Below are positions 13,283 to 20,970 of a stretch of DNA of 30,784 bases, in pieces. The DNA lies in the IMG/VR virus record IMGVR_UViG_3300045283_000080, positions 1-30,784 of that record; one strand, 5' to 3'. Position 1 is the stretch's first letter; the number at the start of each line of letters is the position of its first letter. This DNA comes from a virus. Under the pieces are notes generated by a model, which saw only the letters and a list, made by a program, of their open reading frames with translations, was not told the origin of the DNA and made no database searches. The translations under genes and the position numbers were made by a program.

Positions 13283-13453
13283 ATGACATGGACGTTTGCA
13301 ATCGTGATTCTAATTACGCCTTTTCTTAGCTTTCTCTTGTGGGGCTTCGTCAAGGTAATCAATCGGCAGGTTCAACGGCTCATTCCCGATGGTGCACTAA
13401 AACGTAAACTCAACACACGTTTGTATCAAGCCCTCGGCGAACCGAAGGATTAA
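13283..13453 (+). CDS. Moron-like plus-strand membrane protein inside the late operon
   Basis: This 56-aa frame opposes all neighbouring genes. It starts at ATG 13283 with GAAGGG at 13271-13276 (6-nt spacing) and ends at TAA 13451-13453, sharing 4 bp with the end of the large minus-strand gene. It encodes one N-terminal transmembrane helix (TFAIVILITPFLSFLLWGFV, about residues 4-23) and a basic cytoplasmic tail (RLIPDGALKRKLNTRLYQA). Such isolated opposite-strand genes in late operons are commonly morons that alter host or superinfecting phage. No convincing promoter is seen in 13223-13282. Confidence 0.6.
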   Translation: MTWTFAIVILITPFLSFLLWGFVKVINRQVQRLIPDGALKRKLNTRLYQALGEPKD

Positions 13454-15525
13454 GGCGTTTTTTTCTGTTGCACTCGTGGCGGAAGCAATAGCGGTATCCC
13501 ATAGCTTGCGGCAAGCGCATTGGTGCCCGGAAGCACGACGCGCTGTGCGGCAATTTGACCCACCCGTGACTCTACCGGGGCCGATAGAGCCAATCGACGC
13601 AACGCGTTCCCGGTAAGCCCCTGTCCGCTCAAGGCGCGACGCCCCAGGTTGGCTAGTCCAATCGTTCCGAGTCCGCTAAGGGCTGCCGCTGGCAACGTGG
13701 CTCCCGCTAGCGCCGTCGCGCCACCCGATGCACCCATGACGCCGGACAGCTTCGCCAGTCGAACACCTGTTTGCGGCGTGTTATTCACATTTAGCGAGCG
13801 GTCTACGGCTGCCGCATATCGACGCAAATCGGCAATCGTTTTCAACTGCGGCAACGTGAAAATAACCTCCGCCGCGCGTCCGTGCGGAAGCGCGTTTAGG
13901 ACTGTTTTCAGGTTGACTTCGCCATCGGGCCGCTGACCTTTTGCCAGCGCTTTGTCGATCAAGCCGGTCGCATAGGCTTGCCGTCCTTCTGGCGTCATGC
14001 CCTGCATTAGTCGGCGCGCGGTTTCGTAACTGTCCGGGCTATGGTTCAGTACTGTCTGCGGATTCGCATTCGGCTTAACCAGCCCCTTCAGTTCGTTTTG
14101 TGCGCGGTAAGGAATGACCGTTTCACGGTAGAGCTTATTGGCATCGCGCAACGATTGCAGGACTTTGCCGCCCGTTTGCTGGCCCCATGCGTTCTGGTCG
14201 GCTTCCAGGGCCGCAGACAGTCGCCCATAGTGCAACGCAGCGTCTTTGGCTCCCGATACGCCATTGCGGAGTTGTGCTTGTGCTGCCGCTGACTCGCCAT
14301 TCACGGCCGAGATAATTTCCCGGCTGTCGGCAAAACTGATCGGTTTGCCAGACAGTAAGCCTTCAATCTTGGCGCGCGTAGCCGAATTGCCGATCCGGTT
14401 CAACAGTTCCGGGTATTTAACAATCGCATCTCGCAAAACGGTCGTCGCGGCGCGCGTAGCAATCGGCGGCGCGCCTTGGGAGGCTTTCTCCACGGCATCA
14501 TAAGCGAGACGAGCTGCGCCCTTGGCCGACTGTTGGGCCGTTAACGCGCTGCGCTGCATGATGTTCTGCGGCGGCTCGGGCAAGACGGGAAAACTATCGC
14601 GCAGCTTTTTAATGCCAGCCGCGACCGCTTCCCGCTGGCGCGTCATTTCCGTGATACGACCGGAGCCGGGGATGTTCTCTAAAACATTGTCTTGAACCTG
14701 CCGCGCGTGCACCGAGCCAAGATCGCCCAAGGTCATGGGTGCTGGCAATCCCGTCATTTGTGAGACGGACTTTGCGGCATCCATGTTGGCTTGCGTTTCA
14801 ACAGGCAATGCCCCAGCCGCTACGCTGGCAGTTTTATTCGCCAAGCTGCGCGTAAGGCCATAAGACACCCGCCCCAACGGGCCGGCAGCAGCGGCTGAAA
14901 ACACGCGGTTTTTCAGCGTGTTCTGACCCGTAGGAAGCGGCACGGCAAAGCCTTGCGCCGTTGCCAGCATGGCCGCTTCTCGCGGCGTACTGACTTCGGG
15001 CGCAATGGCAAACGGAACGGCTTGACCGACTACGTTTGAACTCATGCCGCCTGCCGTCTTGTTTAAAGCTGCATCGGCATTTGGGTTGTCCGGAAGCATG
15101 TTATCGACGGCGGATCGCACGTTCGGAGAGGTCCAATACGCCGGGGCGCTGACGGGCGACACCATGGCAGCCGCTTGAATAATTCCCCGTCCAGCCTTGC
15201 GCATGCCTTCGCCCAGTCCGCTGACCGAGTTCTGCCCAACGCTATCGCTATCCGCTGTTTTTCTAGCGGCATCGCCTGCCATATCGGGAGCCGGGCCAAC
15301 ATTGACGCCTTCGGCTTTGAGTCCCTTTAGCGCCTGAATAGCGGCGTCATGATCGCCCGCGCGAGTCGCTTGCCAGAATTGATCCTGCAAGGCAGAAACC
15401 GTTGGACGATAGTTGGCATCCCCTTCGTGCAGCGGGCTGTTCAATTGGGCTAGCAACGCCGGGTCCGTCACCGGCTGCGCGGCGTTTAGTTGTGCCAACA
15501 ATGCGGGATCGGTCACGGGCTTCAT
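13450..15525 (-). CDS. Putative DNA-ejection (internal virion) protein, gp16-like position
   Basis: This 691-aa, Ala-rich, mostly helical protein starts at ATG 15525, which overlaps the previous stop; a slightly earlier ATG at 15537 is less likely. The N-terminus holds a near-exact duplication of PVTDPALLAQLN (residues 3-14 and 18-29). Residues 95-260 contain Gly/Ala-rich stretches (GRGIIQAAAMVSPVSAPAYW, SVAAGALPVETQANMDAA), and the rest is helical. P22 gp16-type ejected proteins occupy this place and have this size and composition. There are no lytic motifs. Assignment is by position and composition, not sequence match. Confidence 0.6.
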   Translation of the reverse strand: MKPVTDPALLAQLNAAQPVTDPALLAQLNSPLHEGDANYRPTVSALQDQFWQATRAGDHDAAIQALKGLKAEGVNVGPAPDMAGDAARKTADSDSVGQNSVSGLGEGMRKAGRGIIQAAAMVSPVSAPAYWTSPNVRSAVDNMLPDNPNADAALNKTAGGMSSNVVGQAVPFAIAPEVSTPREAAMLATAQGFAVPLPTGQNTLKNRVFSAAAAGPLGRVSYGLTRSLANKTASVAAGALPVETQANMDAAKSVSQMTGLPAPMTLGDLGSVHARQVQDNVLENIPGSGRITEMTRQREAVAAGIKKLRDSFPVLPEPPQNIMQRSALTAQQSAKGAARLAYDAVEKASQGAPPIATRAATTVLRDAIVKYPELLNRIGNSATRAKIEGLLSGKPISFADSREIISAVNGESAAAQAQLRNGVSGAKDAALHYGRLSAALEADQNAWGQQTGGKVLQSLRDANKLYRETVIPYRAQNELKGLVKPNANPQTVLNHSPDSYETARRLMQGMTPEGRQAYATGLIDKALAKGQRPDGEVNLKTVLNALPHGRAAEVIFTLPQLKTIADLRRYAAAVDRSLNVNNTPQTGVRLAKLSGVMGASGGATALAGATLPAAALSGLGTIGLANLGRRALSGQGLTGNALRRLALSAPVESRVGQIAAQRVVLPGTNALAASYGIPLLLPPRVQQKKTP
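15439..15525 (-). repeat. Tandem 12-residue duplication at the N-terminus of the ejection protein
   Basis: The coding sequence for PVTDPALLAQLN appears twice, separated by AAQ. At the DNA level the two copies differ by several silent changes (for example AATGCGGGATC versus AACGCCGGGTC on the plus strand), so this is not a very recent duplication. Confidence 0.85.
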
Positions 15526-17084
15526 TGGTGATACCACTGGCCGTCTTTCTTGATGAAGGTTTGACCGTTGATCGTTTTCGTTTCTTCCCCACCCTGCGGC
15601 GCGGCTTTCTTGCCGATAACCGCATCGCGCTGGTCTTGAATCGCTGCCGCCAGACCCGCGTTGCGCTGCTGCATTTCGCGTTGCATTAACTGCACCACGC
15701 CCGCGTACTGCGGACCAGTCTGTGCCGTGTTAATCATTGAGTGCGCTTGGGCACGGGCTGAATCGGTCGCTGCTGCATTGCCCGCACCGATGACCTTCGC
15801 GTATTCCTCCGCGAATGTATCGCTGGCGTTGGCGAACTTCTGAACGTCCACGTCGCCCTCGATGCTCTTTCGGCCAGCGAGCAGCCATTTATTGAAGACC
15901 GGAATGCCGGTGCGGCTGACCTTGTTGGAAAGCTCAAGCGCAATTTTCGCTTGATTCTGCGCCGATGCTTCCCAGCCGCGAACGCCGGCCGCTGTTTTTT
16001 GCAGTGCCTGTAAGCCGCCCGTCGCCGTCTTGCCTTGGATCATGGCCGACACGGCGTCGTTCGGGTCAATGCCCTGCGCGACGAATTGAGCCGCCAAGTC
16101 GTTCACCGCTTTCATTTTTGCCGCCGTTCCGGCTGCGCCCATACCCATATTCGGAATGGGGAGCGTGTAGCCGTGTGACATTGCCGAGGCAAGCAACGCC
16201 TGTCCGTCTGGCGTCAGACTGTTTTCAGGTGCGCCGGCATTGCCGCCCATAACCATCTGCGTGATCTTGTCTTCGGGAACCTTATGTGCCCGCAAATAGG
16301 CAATCTTCCGATCCATCTCCGACATGGGCGCGGAACGGGGAGGAACGACCGGAATAAATCCGCCTTGTGACGGACCCGGCGCGGGATTCTGTGCTTGATC
16401 GGCTGCTGCCGCTGCACGGATGGCCGCTGCCACTTCCGGCGACGTTCCGGGAGCAATGTCGATCTGAACATTGGGCAGATTCGCCGATGGTTGACCTTGT
16501 GGCGTGGCGCTACTCGGAGGCATAACCCAGCCACCGCGCTGGCTGTCCCACGTCGGGCGCTGGGGCGAAAAGTTCGTGTTGGCGTGAATCACTTGGCCCG
16601 TCACTGGATCCACAATCTCTCCACCCGGCGAGACGTTCATCGGCGCGGATGCCCGGCCACCGGACACCATCGCCACGAACTTCTGCATGACCGGCAATTC
16701 GCTCGCGTCGTATTGCGGCTTCACCGGAAAGCCCATGCGCTGCGCGACCGGGACAATCAGGCTTTGGTGAATCTGCTGGCGCGTGGTGTCGTCCGGCGCG
16801 GCAAGTAACAATTGCGCGCCTTGGGCCAGTTGCTTGAACCCTTCCGTCCGGTCTGCACCGAGACTCTGGCTCAGCGCAAAGCCGGCATTCGGATCAATGC
16901 CCACCGCTTGCCCAATCAGACCGCGCTGTTGGTCCTGAGGGGCCGCATAGGCTTGCTGGGCGATCTTTGCCAAGCTGTTCTTGTCGCGCAGCGCCCGGCC
17001 CTGCTGGAAGCCTTGCTGGCCCAACTGGATGATATCCAGAGCATTCAGCCCCGGCGTGAGCGGTAATGGACCGAAATTAGACAT
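15522..17084 (-). CDS. Putative ejection / internal virion protein, gp20-like position
   Basis: This 520-aa protein is Ala/Gln-rich and helical at the N-terminus (LDIIQLGQQGFQQGRALRDK). Pro-rich linkers lie in the middle (SATPQGQPSANLPNVQIDIA), a helical region around 330-500, and a C-terminal GQTFIKKDGQWYHQ. Its ATG overlaps the upstream TAA (TAATG), and its TGA overlaps the next start. In P22 the equivalent slot is held by gp20, one of three proteins ejected with the DNA. There is no catalytic motif. I infer the role from order and composition. Confidence 0.6.
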   Translation of the reverse strand: MSNFGPLPLTPGLNALDIIQLGQQGFQQGRALRDKNSLAKIAQQAYAAPQDQQRGLIGQAVGIDPNAGFALSQSLGADRTEGFKQLAQGAQLLLAAPDDTTRQQIHQSLIVPVAQRMGFPVKPQYDASELPVMQKFVAMVSGGRASAPMNVSPGGEIVDPVTGQVIHANTNFSPQRPTWDSQRGGWVMPPSSATPQGQPSANLPNVQIDIAPGTSPEVAAAIRAAAAADQAQNPAPGPSQGGFIPVVPPRSAPMSEMDRKIAYLRAHKVPEDKITQMVMGGNAGAPENSLTPDGQALLASAMSHGYTLPIPNMGMGAAGTAAKMKAVNDLAAQFVAQGIDPNDAVSAMIQGKTATGGLQALQKTAAGVRGWEASAQNQAKIALELSNKVSRTGIPVFNKWLLAGRKSIEGDVDVQKFANASDTFAEEYAKVIGAGNAAATDSARAQAHSMINTAQTGPQYAGVVQLMQREMQQRNAGLAAAIQDQRDAVIGKKAAPQGGEETKTINGQTFIKKDGQWYHQ

Positions 17085-17839
17085 TAGCCGCCTCCCGGCC
17101 CAACGAGCCAGTTATTGCCGTATCCGGCCGATGCCAGGCCATTGCCTGTGCCCCAGGTATTGCCATAACCCGATCCATAGCTGCTGTTATTGGGCAGAGA
17201 CCAGTTGAAATCGGGCGCGGCCGACGTGGAATTATTGCCTAGTCCGCCGAGCAAATTCCCGGCAATGCTGGTCAAACCGCCGATCAAGTTGTTGTTGTTG
17301 TTCGCGGTTTGCTGATAGCCGCTGGCGCGCGCCTGACCCATGGACCCCATGATATCGGCGACATTGTTGCCGAGGCTGGAATACAGATTTCCGACTGAGC
17401 CGGTGGCGCTTAACCCCTGATTCGATAGCCCCGTGAGCTTGTTGTAGTAATCATTCGAGTTTTGCAGGGCCAAACCTTCGCCATAGTTGATCGCATCGCG
17501 CGTATTCCCTCCCCCAAACAAACCGCCCCTGGCCGCAGCGCGCGAGTCAATCGCGTTCAATCCCTGATCAAGCGCGTATTTGTAGCTCGGCGAATTCTCG
17601 AATCCCGACCAATCGCCGCCTAGAAATTTCTGTTGATCGGCAAGCGCGCCTGTACCGGCCGACTGATACGGCGAAAACCCTGCCGCCGCCTGCCCGTACA
17701 TCTGTTTCAGGTAGTCAATCGCCTGCTGATCGGCGCCGAGAATGGCGTTCGTGCCCTGACTGGCGGCCTTGTTGCTATTGTGATGACCGAACAATCCCCC
17801 AATGACGGGAAGCGCGGCTTGTAGAATTTCTTCCCACAT
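17084..17839 (-). CDS. DNA transfer protein, gp7-like
   Basis: This is a 251-aa protein. The N-terminus has an amphipathic or hydrophobic helix (EEILQAALPVIGGLFGHHNS). The core FENSPSYKYALDQGLNAIDS with RAAARGGLFGGGNTRDAINY (about residues 81-120) matches a signature I associate with phage DNA-transfer proteins of the P22 ejection set. The C-terminal 70 residues are Asn/Gly/Ser/Tyr-rich low complexity (SSYGSGYGNTWGTGNGLASA). AAAGGAC precedes ATG 17839. It is first of the three-gene ejection block. Confidence 0.7.
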   Translation of the reverse strand: MWEEILQAALPVIGGLFGHHNSNKAASQGTNAILGADQQAIDYLKQMYGQAAAGFSPYQSAGTGALADQQKFLGGDWSGFENSPSYKYALDQGLNAIDSRAAARGGLFGGGNTRDAINYGEGLALQNSNDYYNKLTGLSNQGLSATGSVGNLYSSLGNNVADIMGSMGQARASGYQQTANNNNNLIGGLTSIAGNLLGGLGNNSTSAAPDFNWSLPNNSSYGSGYGNTWGTGNGLASAGYGNNWLVGPGGG

Positions 17840-17861
17840 GGCTAAGTCCTTTTAACCGAAG

Positions 17862-18074
17862 TCATGACACTACTCGAATATCTGCGCCGATTATGTCCGA
17901 GGCCACCGGAGACGTATCCCGAAACTCCCACAACCGTTGGCGCGTTATCCCAAGCTGAGTCGCAGTCATTTCCGGCAGGAAGGTGCCCGTATTGCCGCCG
18001 TCCAGATCCTGCCACGACGACCAGTTCTGGCCGCCATCGTCGCTGTAGCGAACGGAGAGGGTTATATTGCTCAT
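17862..18074 (-). CDS. Detached C-terminal segment of the gp10-like stabilisation protein
   Basis: This 70-aa protein (ITLSVRYSDDGGQNWSSWQD, then GITRQRLWEFRDTSPVASDI) corresponds to the closing segment of P22 gp10-like packaged-DNA stabilisation proteins. There, a V-x-L-R-x-S-D-D-G-G-x-x-W-S stretch and R-L-G-x-x-R-x-R-V-x-E end the chain. Here it is a separate gene, coupled by ATGA (18071-18074) to the LamG-like gene. It may assemble with the gp10-like body or be a cap of the tail neck. An alternative is a small sialidase-repeat-like virion protein. Confidence 0.7.
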   Translation of the reverse strand: MSNITLSVRYSDDGGQNWSSWQDLDGGNTGTFLPEMTATQLGITRQRLWEFRDTSPVASDIIGADIRVVS

Positions 18075-18853
18075 GTCGCGTCGGCCTGAATGGCGGCCAA
18101 CGATTTTCCGGCCCCGCTACTCCAGAGATAATCAAGCTCGTTAGTCGTCAATACTGCGCTCGCGCAAAAGAAAACATCCTCCACCTTGCACGGCGTGTCA
18201 CTGCTGTCGAACTGGTTGCCTATCTGAAAATATTTGATCGTGTCGGCGCGGGGCGCAGGACGCGGCGGAATCGTGTCCACTACAAAGTCTCCATTTACCG
18301 CCAGCTTGAGCAGGTCGGCCGCCGCCCATTCAGCGACCACGAAATACCATCCCGGCAAATTACCCGCTCCGGCGCGAATGGTGATGGACTGCGGCGACAG
18401 GGCCGCATGCCCCAGGGAGTCTAGGCACCGCACGGTGAAATCATATTTCTGTCCCGCCGCATTGGGATCAAGACAGGCATACAGCGCGCCGCTATTGGCC
18501 CAAGACCCCGCCGACCATTTCCCCGAGGGGTTTGCGGCCAGCAGATAAAGGGCTTCATTAGCCCCTGCAAAGTCATAGCCTACAGAAAGAAAAGACGTGT
18601 TATTGAATGCGCCGCTGAAATAGAACCATCCGCCGAGCGTCATCCGGGTATTTACGTCAATAGTGATCGGATTGGTCAGTGTCGAATAACCCCGGCTGCC
18701 CGAGGCCAAGGCTTGCCCGGTCTTGCCAGTCGTGTAACCAGCGAAATTAGACGTGCCCAGGTTCGCAGAACCTATCCCATCTAGTCCATTGCCGTCCAAT
18801 CCGTAGTAGTGCGTGAACTTCGCCAACACGGAAACCGCCAAGGGATTGCTCAT
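18071..18853 (-). CDS. LamG / concanavalin-like lectin-fold virion protein
   Basis: This 260-aa protein reads as a LamG-type jelly roll: a strand pattern from FTHYYGLDGNGLDGIGSANL, the core TRMTLGGWFYFSGAFNNTSF, GWYFVVAEWAAADLLKLAVN (the W-x-x-V x6 L-x-V-N strand of the family), and a closing VEDVFFCASAVLTTNELDYL. Such domains bind sugars or other surface ligands. It lies between the two parts of the gp10-like protein, overlapping both by 4 bp, so it is part of an inserted module. Cys at four positions may form disulfides. Confidence 0.75.
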   Translation of the reverse strand: MSNPLAVSVLAKFTHYYGLDGNGLDGIGSANLGTSNFAGYTTGKTGQALASGSRGYSTLTNPITIDVNTRMTLGGWFYFSGAFNNTSFLSVGYDFAGANEALYLLAANPSGKWSAGSWANSGALYACLDPNAAGQKYDFTVRCLDSLGHAALSPQSITIRAGAGNLPGWYFVVAEWAAADLLKLAVNGDFVVDTIPPRPAPRADTIKYFQIGNQFDSSDTPCKVEDVFFCASAVLTTNELDYLWSSGAGKSLAAIQADAT

Positions 18854-20451
18854 GCGGGCGTCCCGCTAACCGTGATCGTGGCGATAGATAGCGAAATCGA
18901 CAGGCCGGGAGGCAATGCTCCCGAGGAAATCGTGCAACCGCTATACGGCGGAACACCTTGGCTCACTGTCAATGTGTGCGAGTAAGCCGAACCAACTACG
19001 CCATCGGGCAGCGTGCCGGTGATAATCAGCGCCGGAACGACGGTGCAAGTATCGTCCAGCGTCGATGATCCGTAAACGTCGGTCACGGTGACGGCCCATG
19101 CAAACGCACCTGCTGCCGACATCGTTCCGGTAATAACGCCATCTGCACCCATGCTCAGGCCGGTGGGCAGCGCGCCGGCCGTGATCGTGCAGACGGGCGA
19201 ACAGCCCACAATCACATACGAATAGTCTATCTCGTCGCCAGTTTCTCCAGCGGGCAGATCGCCGGAAATTAGGGGCGCTCCCGGAGTGCTTACCACGCCT
19301 CCTGTTGCCAACATGACGCGCAATCCGGCCACCGAAATGCGGTTTCCGTTGTTGTGAATAACCCCGGTACGAATGCGCCGGGGCAATAATTCGCAACCCT
19401 CCAGCGCGTAGCGCCAATCGAGCCGATACAAGCGCCCGTCCGAGTAATCGCCACCGTACCAGTCGTTGTTCCACTTGAGCAGGGTATTCAAGCGCCAGCG
19501 GTCCAGTCCAAACGACTCGCGACGGTGCCATTGCTGGTTGGTGACATCGAAACCCCAGGTCTGGCCGTCCTGAAAGGTCAGGTAGTAAATGACGTAGCCG
19601 TTGTCCTCATAGGTGAAGGCAAAGGCTTTATCGGGATTGCTGGCGGCAAAGACTTCGGTCAGGGCTTTGGGCGAGACCGGAATCGGCGTGTAGCCTTGCA
19701 GCTTGTAGACGATATAATCGTTGCCGAGGAAATAAAGCGTATTGTCGAGCCGGCAAATCGTGTTCGCGTTCGCGCAGCCTTTTTCGATGACCGTGCCGCG
19801 CTGGGGAAAGGCCGAGGTATCGTTCGGGTTGTTCGGCCAGACCTCAATCGTGCGACCGCCGAACACGAGCCATTCCGACTGCGATACCTTGCCGCCCACA
19901 ATGCGATCCGGGGAGGATTCGGCGTCCTCGTTGTCCAGATCATTCCAACTGGTGCCCGACGCAAGGCCCGAATAGCGCCAGAACCGGCGCAGGGGGTCCA
20001 CGCCGAGGAACCGCTGATTCAGGAAGTCCACCGAGAACAGGGCAATGCCGGTATTGGTCAGCACGCCCGTCACAGTGTTGTAGACGTAGGACGTGCTGAA
20101 GGTGCCGATCAACAGTTCATTGCCGCCGTCGATCTGGTTATGGGTCATCGACACGAAGCCCGTGCCGGGGATAGTCCCAATGACGGTCGCGGTGCCGGTC
20201 ACGCCAATCTGATACAGGACGGTGCCCGAGACAACAAACAGCTTGCCTTCCACATCCTCCGCGCCCCGGTGAGGGCCGGTGCCAACGCGGACGAACAGGT
20301 TCAAGCCAGGCACACAGGCGTACTTTATCGCCGTGCGGGTGCCGCTACGCTCCGCCTTGGTCGGCAGGTAGTTGACGATATCCTGATCGGTCCATTCCCG
20401 CGTGTGGTCCGCGTAGGAGCCGTCCGGCAAGGGGAAAGGGGTCCAATCCAT
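18850..20451 (-). CDS. gp10-like packaged-DNA stabilisation protein with C-terminal Ig-like domains
   Basis: This is a 533-aa protein. Residues 1-385 follow P22 gp10-type stabilisation proteins: a QDIVNYLPTKAE start, GVDPLRRFWRYSGLASGTSW, EDAESSPDRIVGGKVSQSEW, NTLYFLGNDYIVYKLQGYTP, and QTWGFDVTNQQWHRRESFG. The family then normally continues into its own C-terminal strand region. Here the chain switches at about residue 390 to two Ig-like repeats of the putative-Ig (He_PIG) type: GALPTGLSMGADGVITGTMS and GALPPGLSISLSIATITVSG. P22 gp10 is a tail accessory factor plugging the portal. The Ig-like end is not a standard part of the family. Confidence 0.8.
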   Translation of the reverse strand: MDWTPFPLPDGSYADHTREWTDQDIVNYLPTKAERSGTRTAIKYACVPGLNLFVRVGTGPHRGAEDVEGKLFVVSGTVLYQIGVTGTATVIGTIPGTGFVSMTHNQIDGGNELLIGTFSTSYVYNTVTGVLTNTGIALFSVDFLNQRFLGVDPLRRFWRYSGLASGTSWNDLDNEDAESSPDRIVGGKVSQSEWLVFGGRTIEVWPNNPNDTSAFPQRGTVIEKGCANANTICRLDNTLYFLGNDYIVYKLQGYTPIPVSPKALTEVFAASNPDKAFAFTYEDNGYVIYYLTFQDGQTWGFDVTNQQWHRRESFGLDRWRLNTLLKWNNDWYGGDYSDGRLYRLDWRYALEGCELLPRRIRTGVIHNNGNRISVAGLRVMLATGGVVSTPGAPLISGDLPAGETGDEIDYSYVIVGCSPVCTITAGALPTGLSMGADGVITGTMSAAGAFAWAVTVTDVYGSSTLDDTCTVVPALIITGTLPDGVVGSAYSHTLTVSQGVPPYSGCTISSGALPPGLSISLSIATITVSGTPA

Positions 20452-20861
20452 CAGTAGGAATCACTGTAGAAATAACCATATCGGCGCGAATTGCTGCCGA
20501 GCGGCAAATCGTAATCGAGGCGAGCCGCGTCACACGCAGCCACATCGGCCATCACGCAGGCTTTGCCATCGCGGGCAAAGGCCACCAAAACGGGGTTCAG
20601 CGGCAGCCCATAGCGCGGCTGCAAAAGGACGGCGAGATTATGCTGGATCGCTTGTTCGGCTTCGGGAGGCACGGGAAGCGTGTCCGCAGGCGCGGCCACA
20701 TCGGCCCAGCCCAAGGCAATCCCGTCGGCTTCCCAACGCCGCATCATGAGATTGAGCGCGCGAATGGCGTCTTCCGAGTCCTGCGCCTTGACGGCTTGGG
20801 TCGGGTCCAGCACCAGCGCATCCAACAACGCGCCCCGGATAATCGCGGATACCTGCGTCAT
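20451..20861 (-). CDS. P22 gp4-like head completion / tail accessory factor
   Basis: This 136-aa protein starts at ATG 20861 (AAAGGAG upstream; a further ATG at 20879 is less likely). The helix ALNLMMRRWEADGIALGWAD is followed by LPVPPEAEQAIQHNLAVLLQ, RYGLPLNPVLVA and YDLPLG. This matches the conserved pattern of phage gp4-like proteins that bind the portal after packaging. It lies between the coat gene and the gp10-like gene, as in P22. P22 gp4 also has muralytic activity; no active-site claim can be made here. Confidence 0.8.
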   Translation of the reverse strand: MTQVSAIIRGALLDALVLDPTQAVKAQDSEDAIRALNLMMRRWEADGIALGWADVAAPADTLPVPPEAEQAIQHNLAVLLQPRYGLPLNPVLVAFARDGKACVMADVAACDAARLDYDLPLGSNSRRYGYFYSDSY

Positions 20862-20933
20862 AACCGCTCCTTTAGGCAAAACTCAACACAGTCGCCGTTT
20901 TTCTAGCCAGAGTGTTGATTGACAGAATTCCTT

Positions 20934-20963
20934 GTCTGGGGCAGCCCGAAGGCCACCCCAGAC
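20934..20963. terminator. Stem-loop downstream of the coat gene
   Basis: GTCTGGGG (20934-20941) pairs perfectly with CCCCAGAC (20956-20963) around a 14-nt loop that contains a smaller GCC/GGC stem. It begins 8 bp after the coat stop on the minus strand. No U-tract follows, so it may stabilise or partly attenuate the late transcript rather than end it. The surrounding 20862-20970 gap holds nothing else beyond the gp4-like ribosome binding site. Confidence 0.5.
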
Positions 20964-20970
20964 GGTGGAC

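Noticed and set aside
17842-18135. 97-aa minus frame overlapping the gp10 C-terminal gene
   Set aside because: It is a frame shadow. The 17862-18074 frame carries the family motif.
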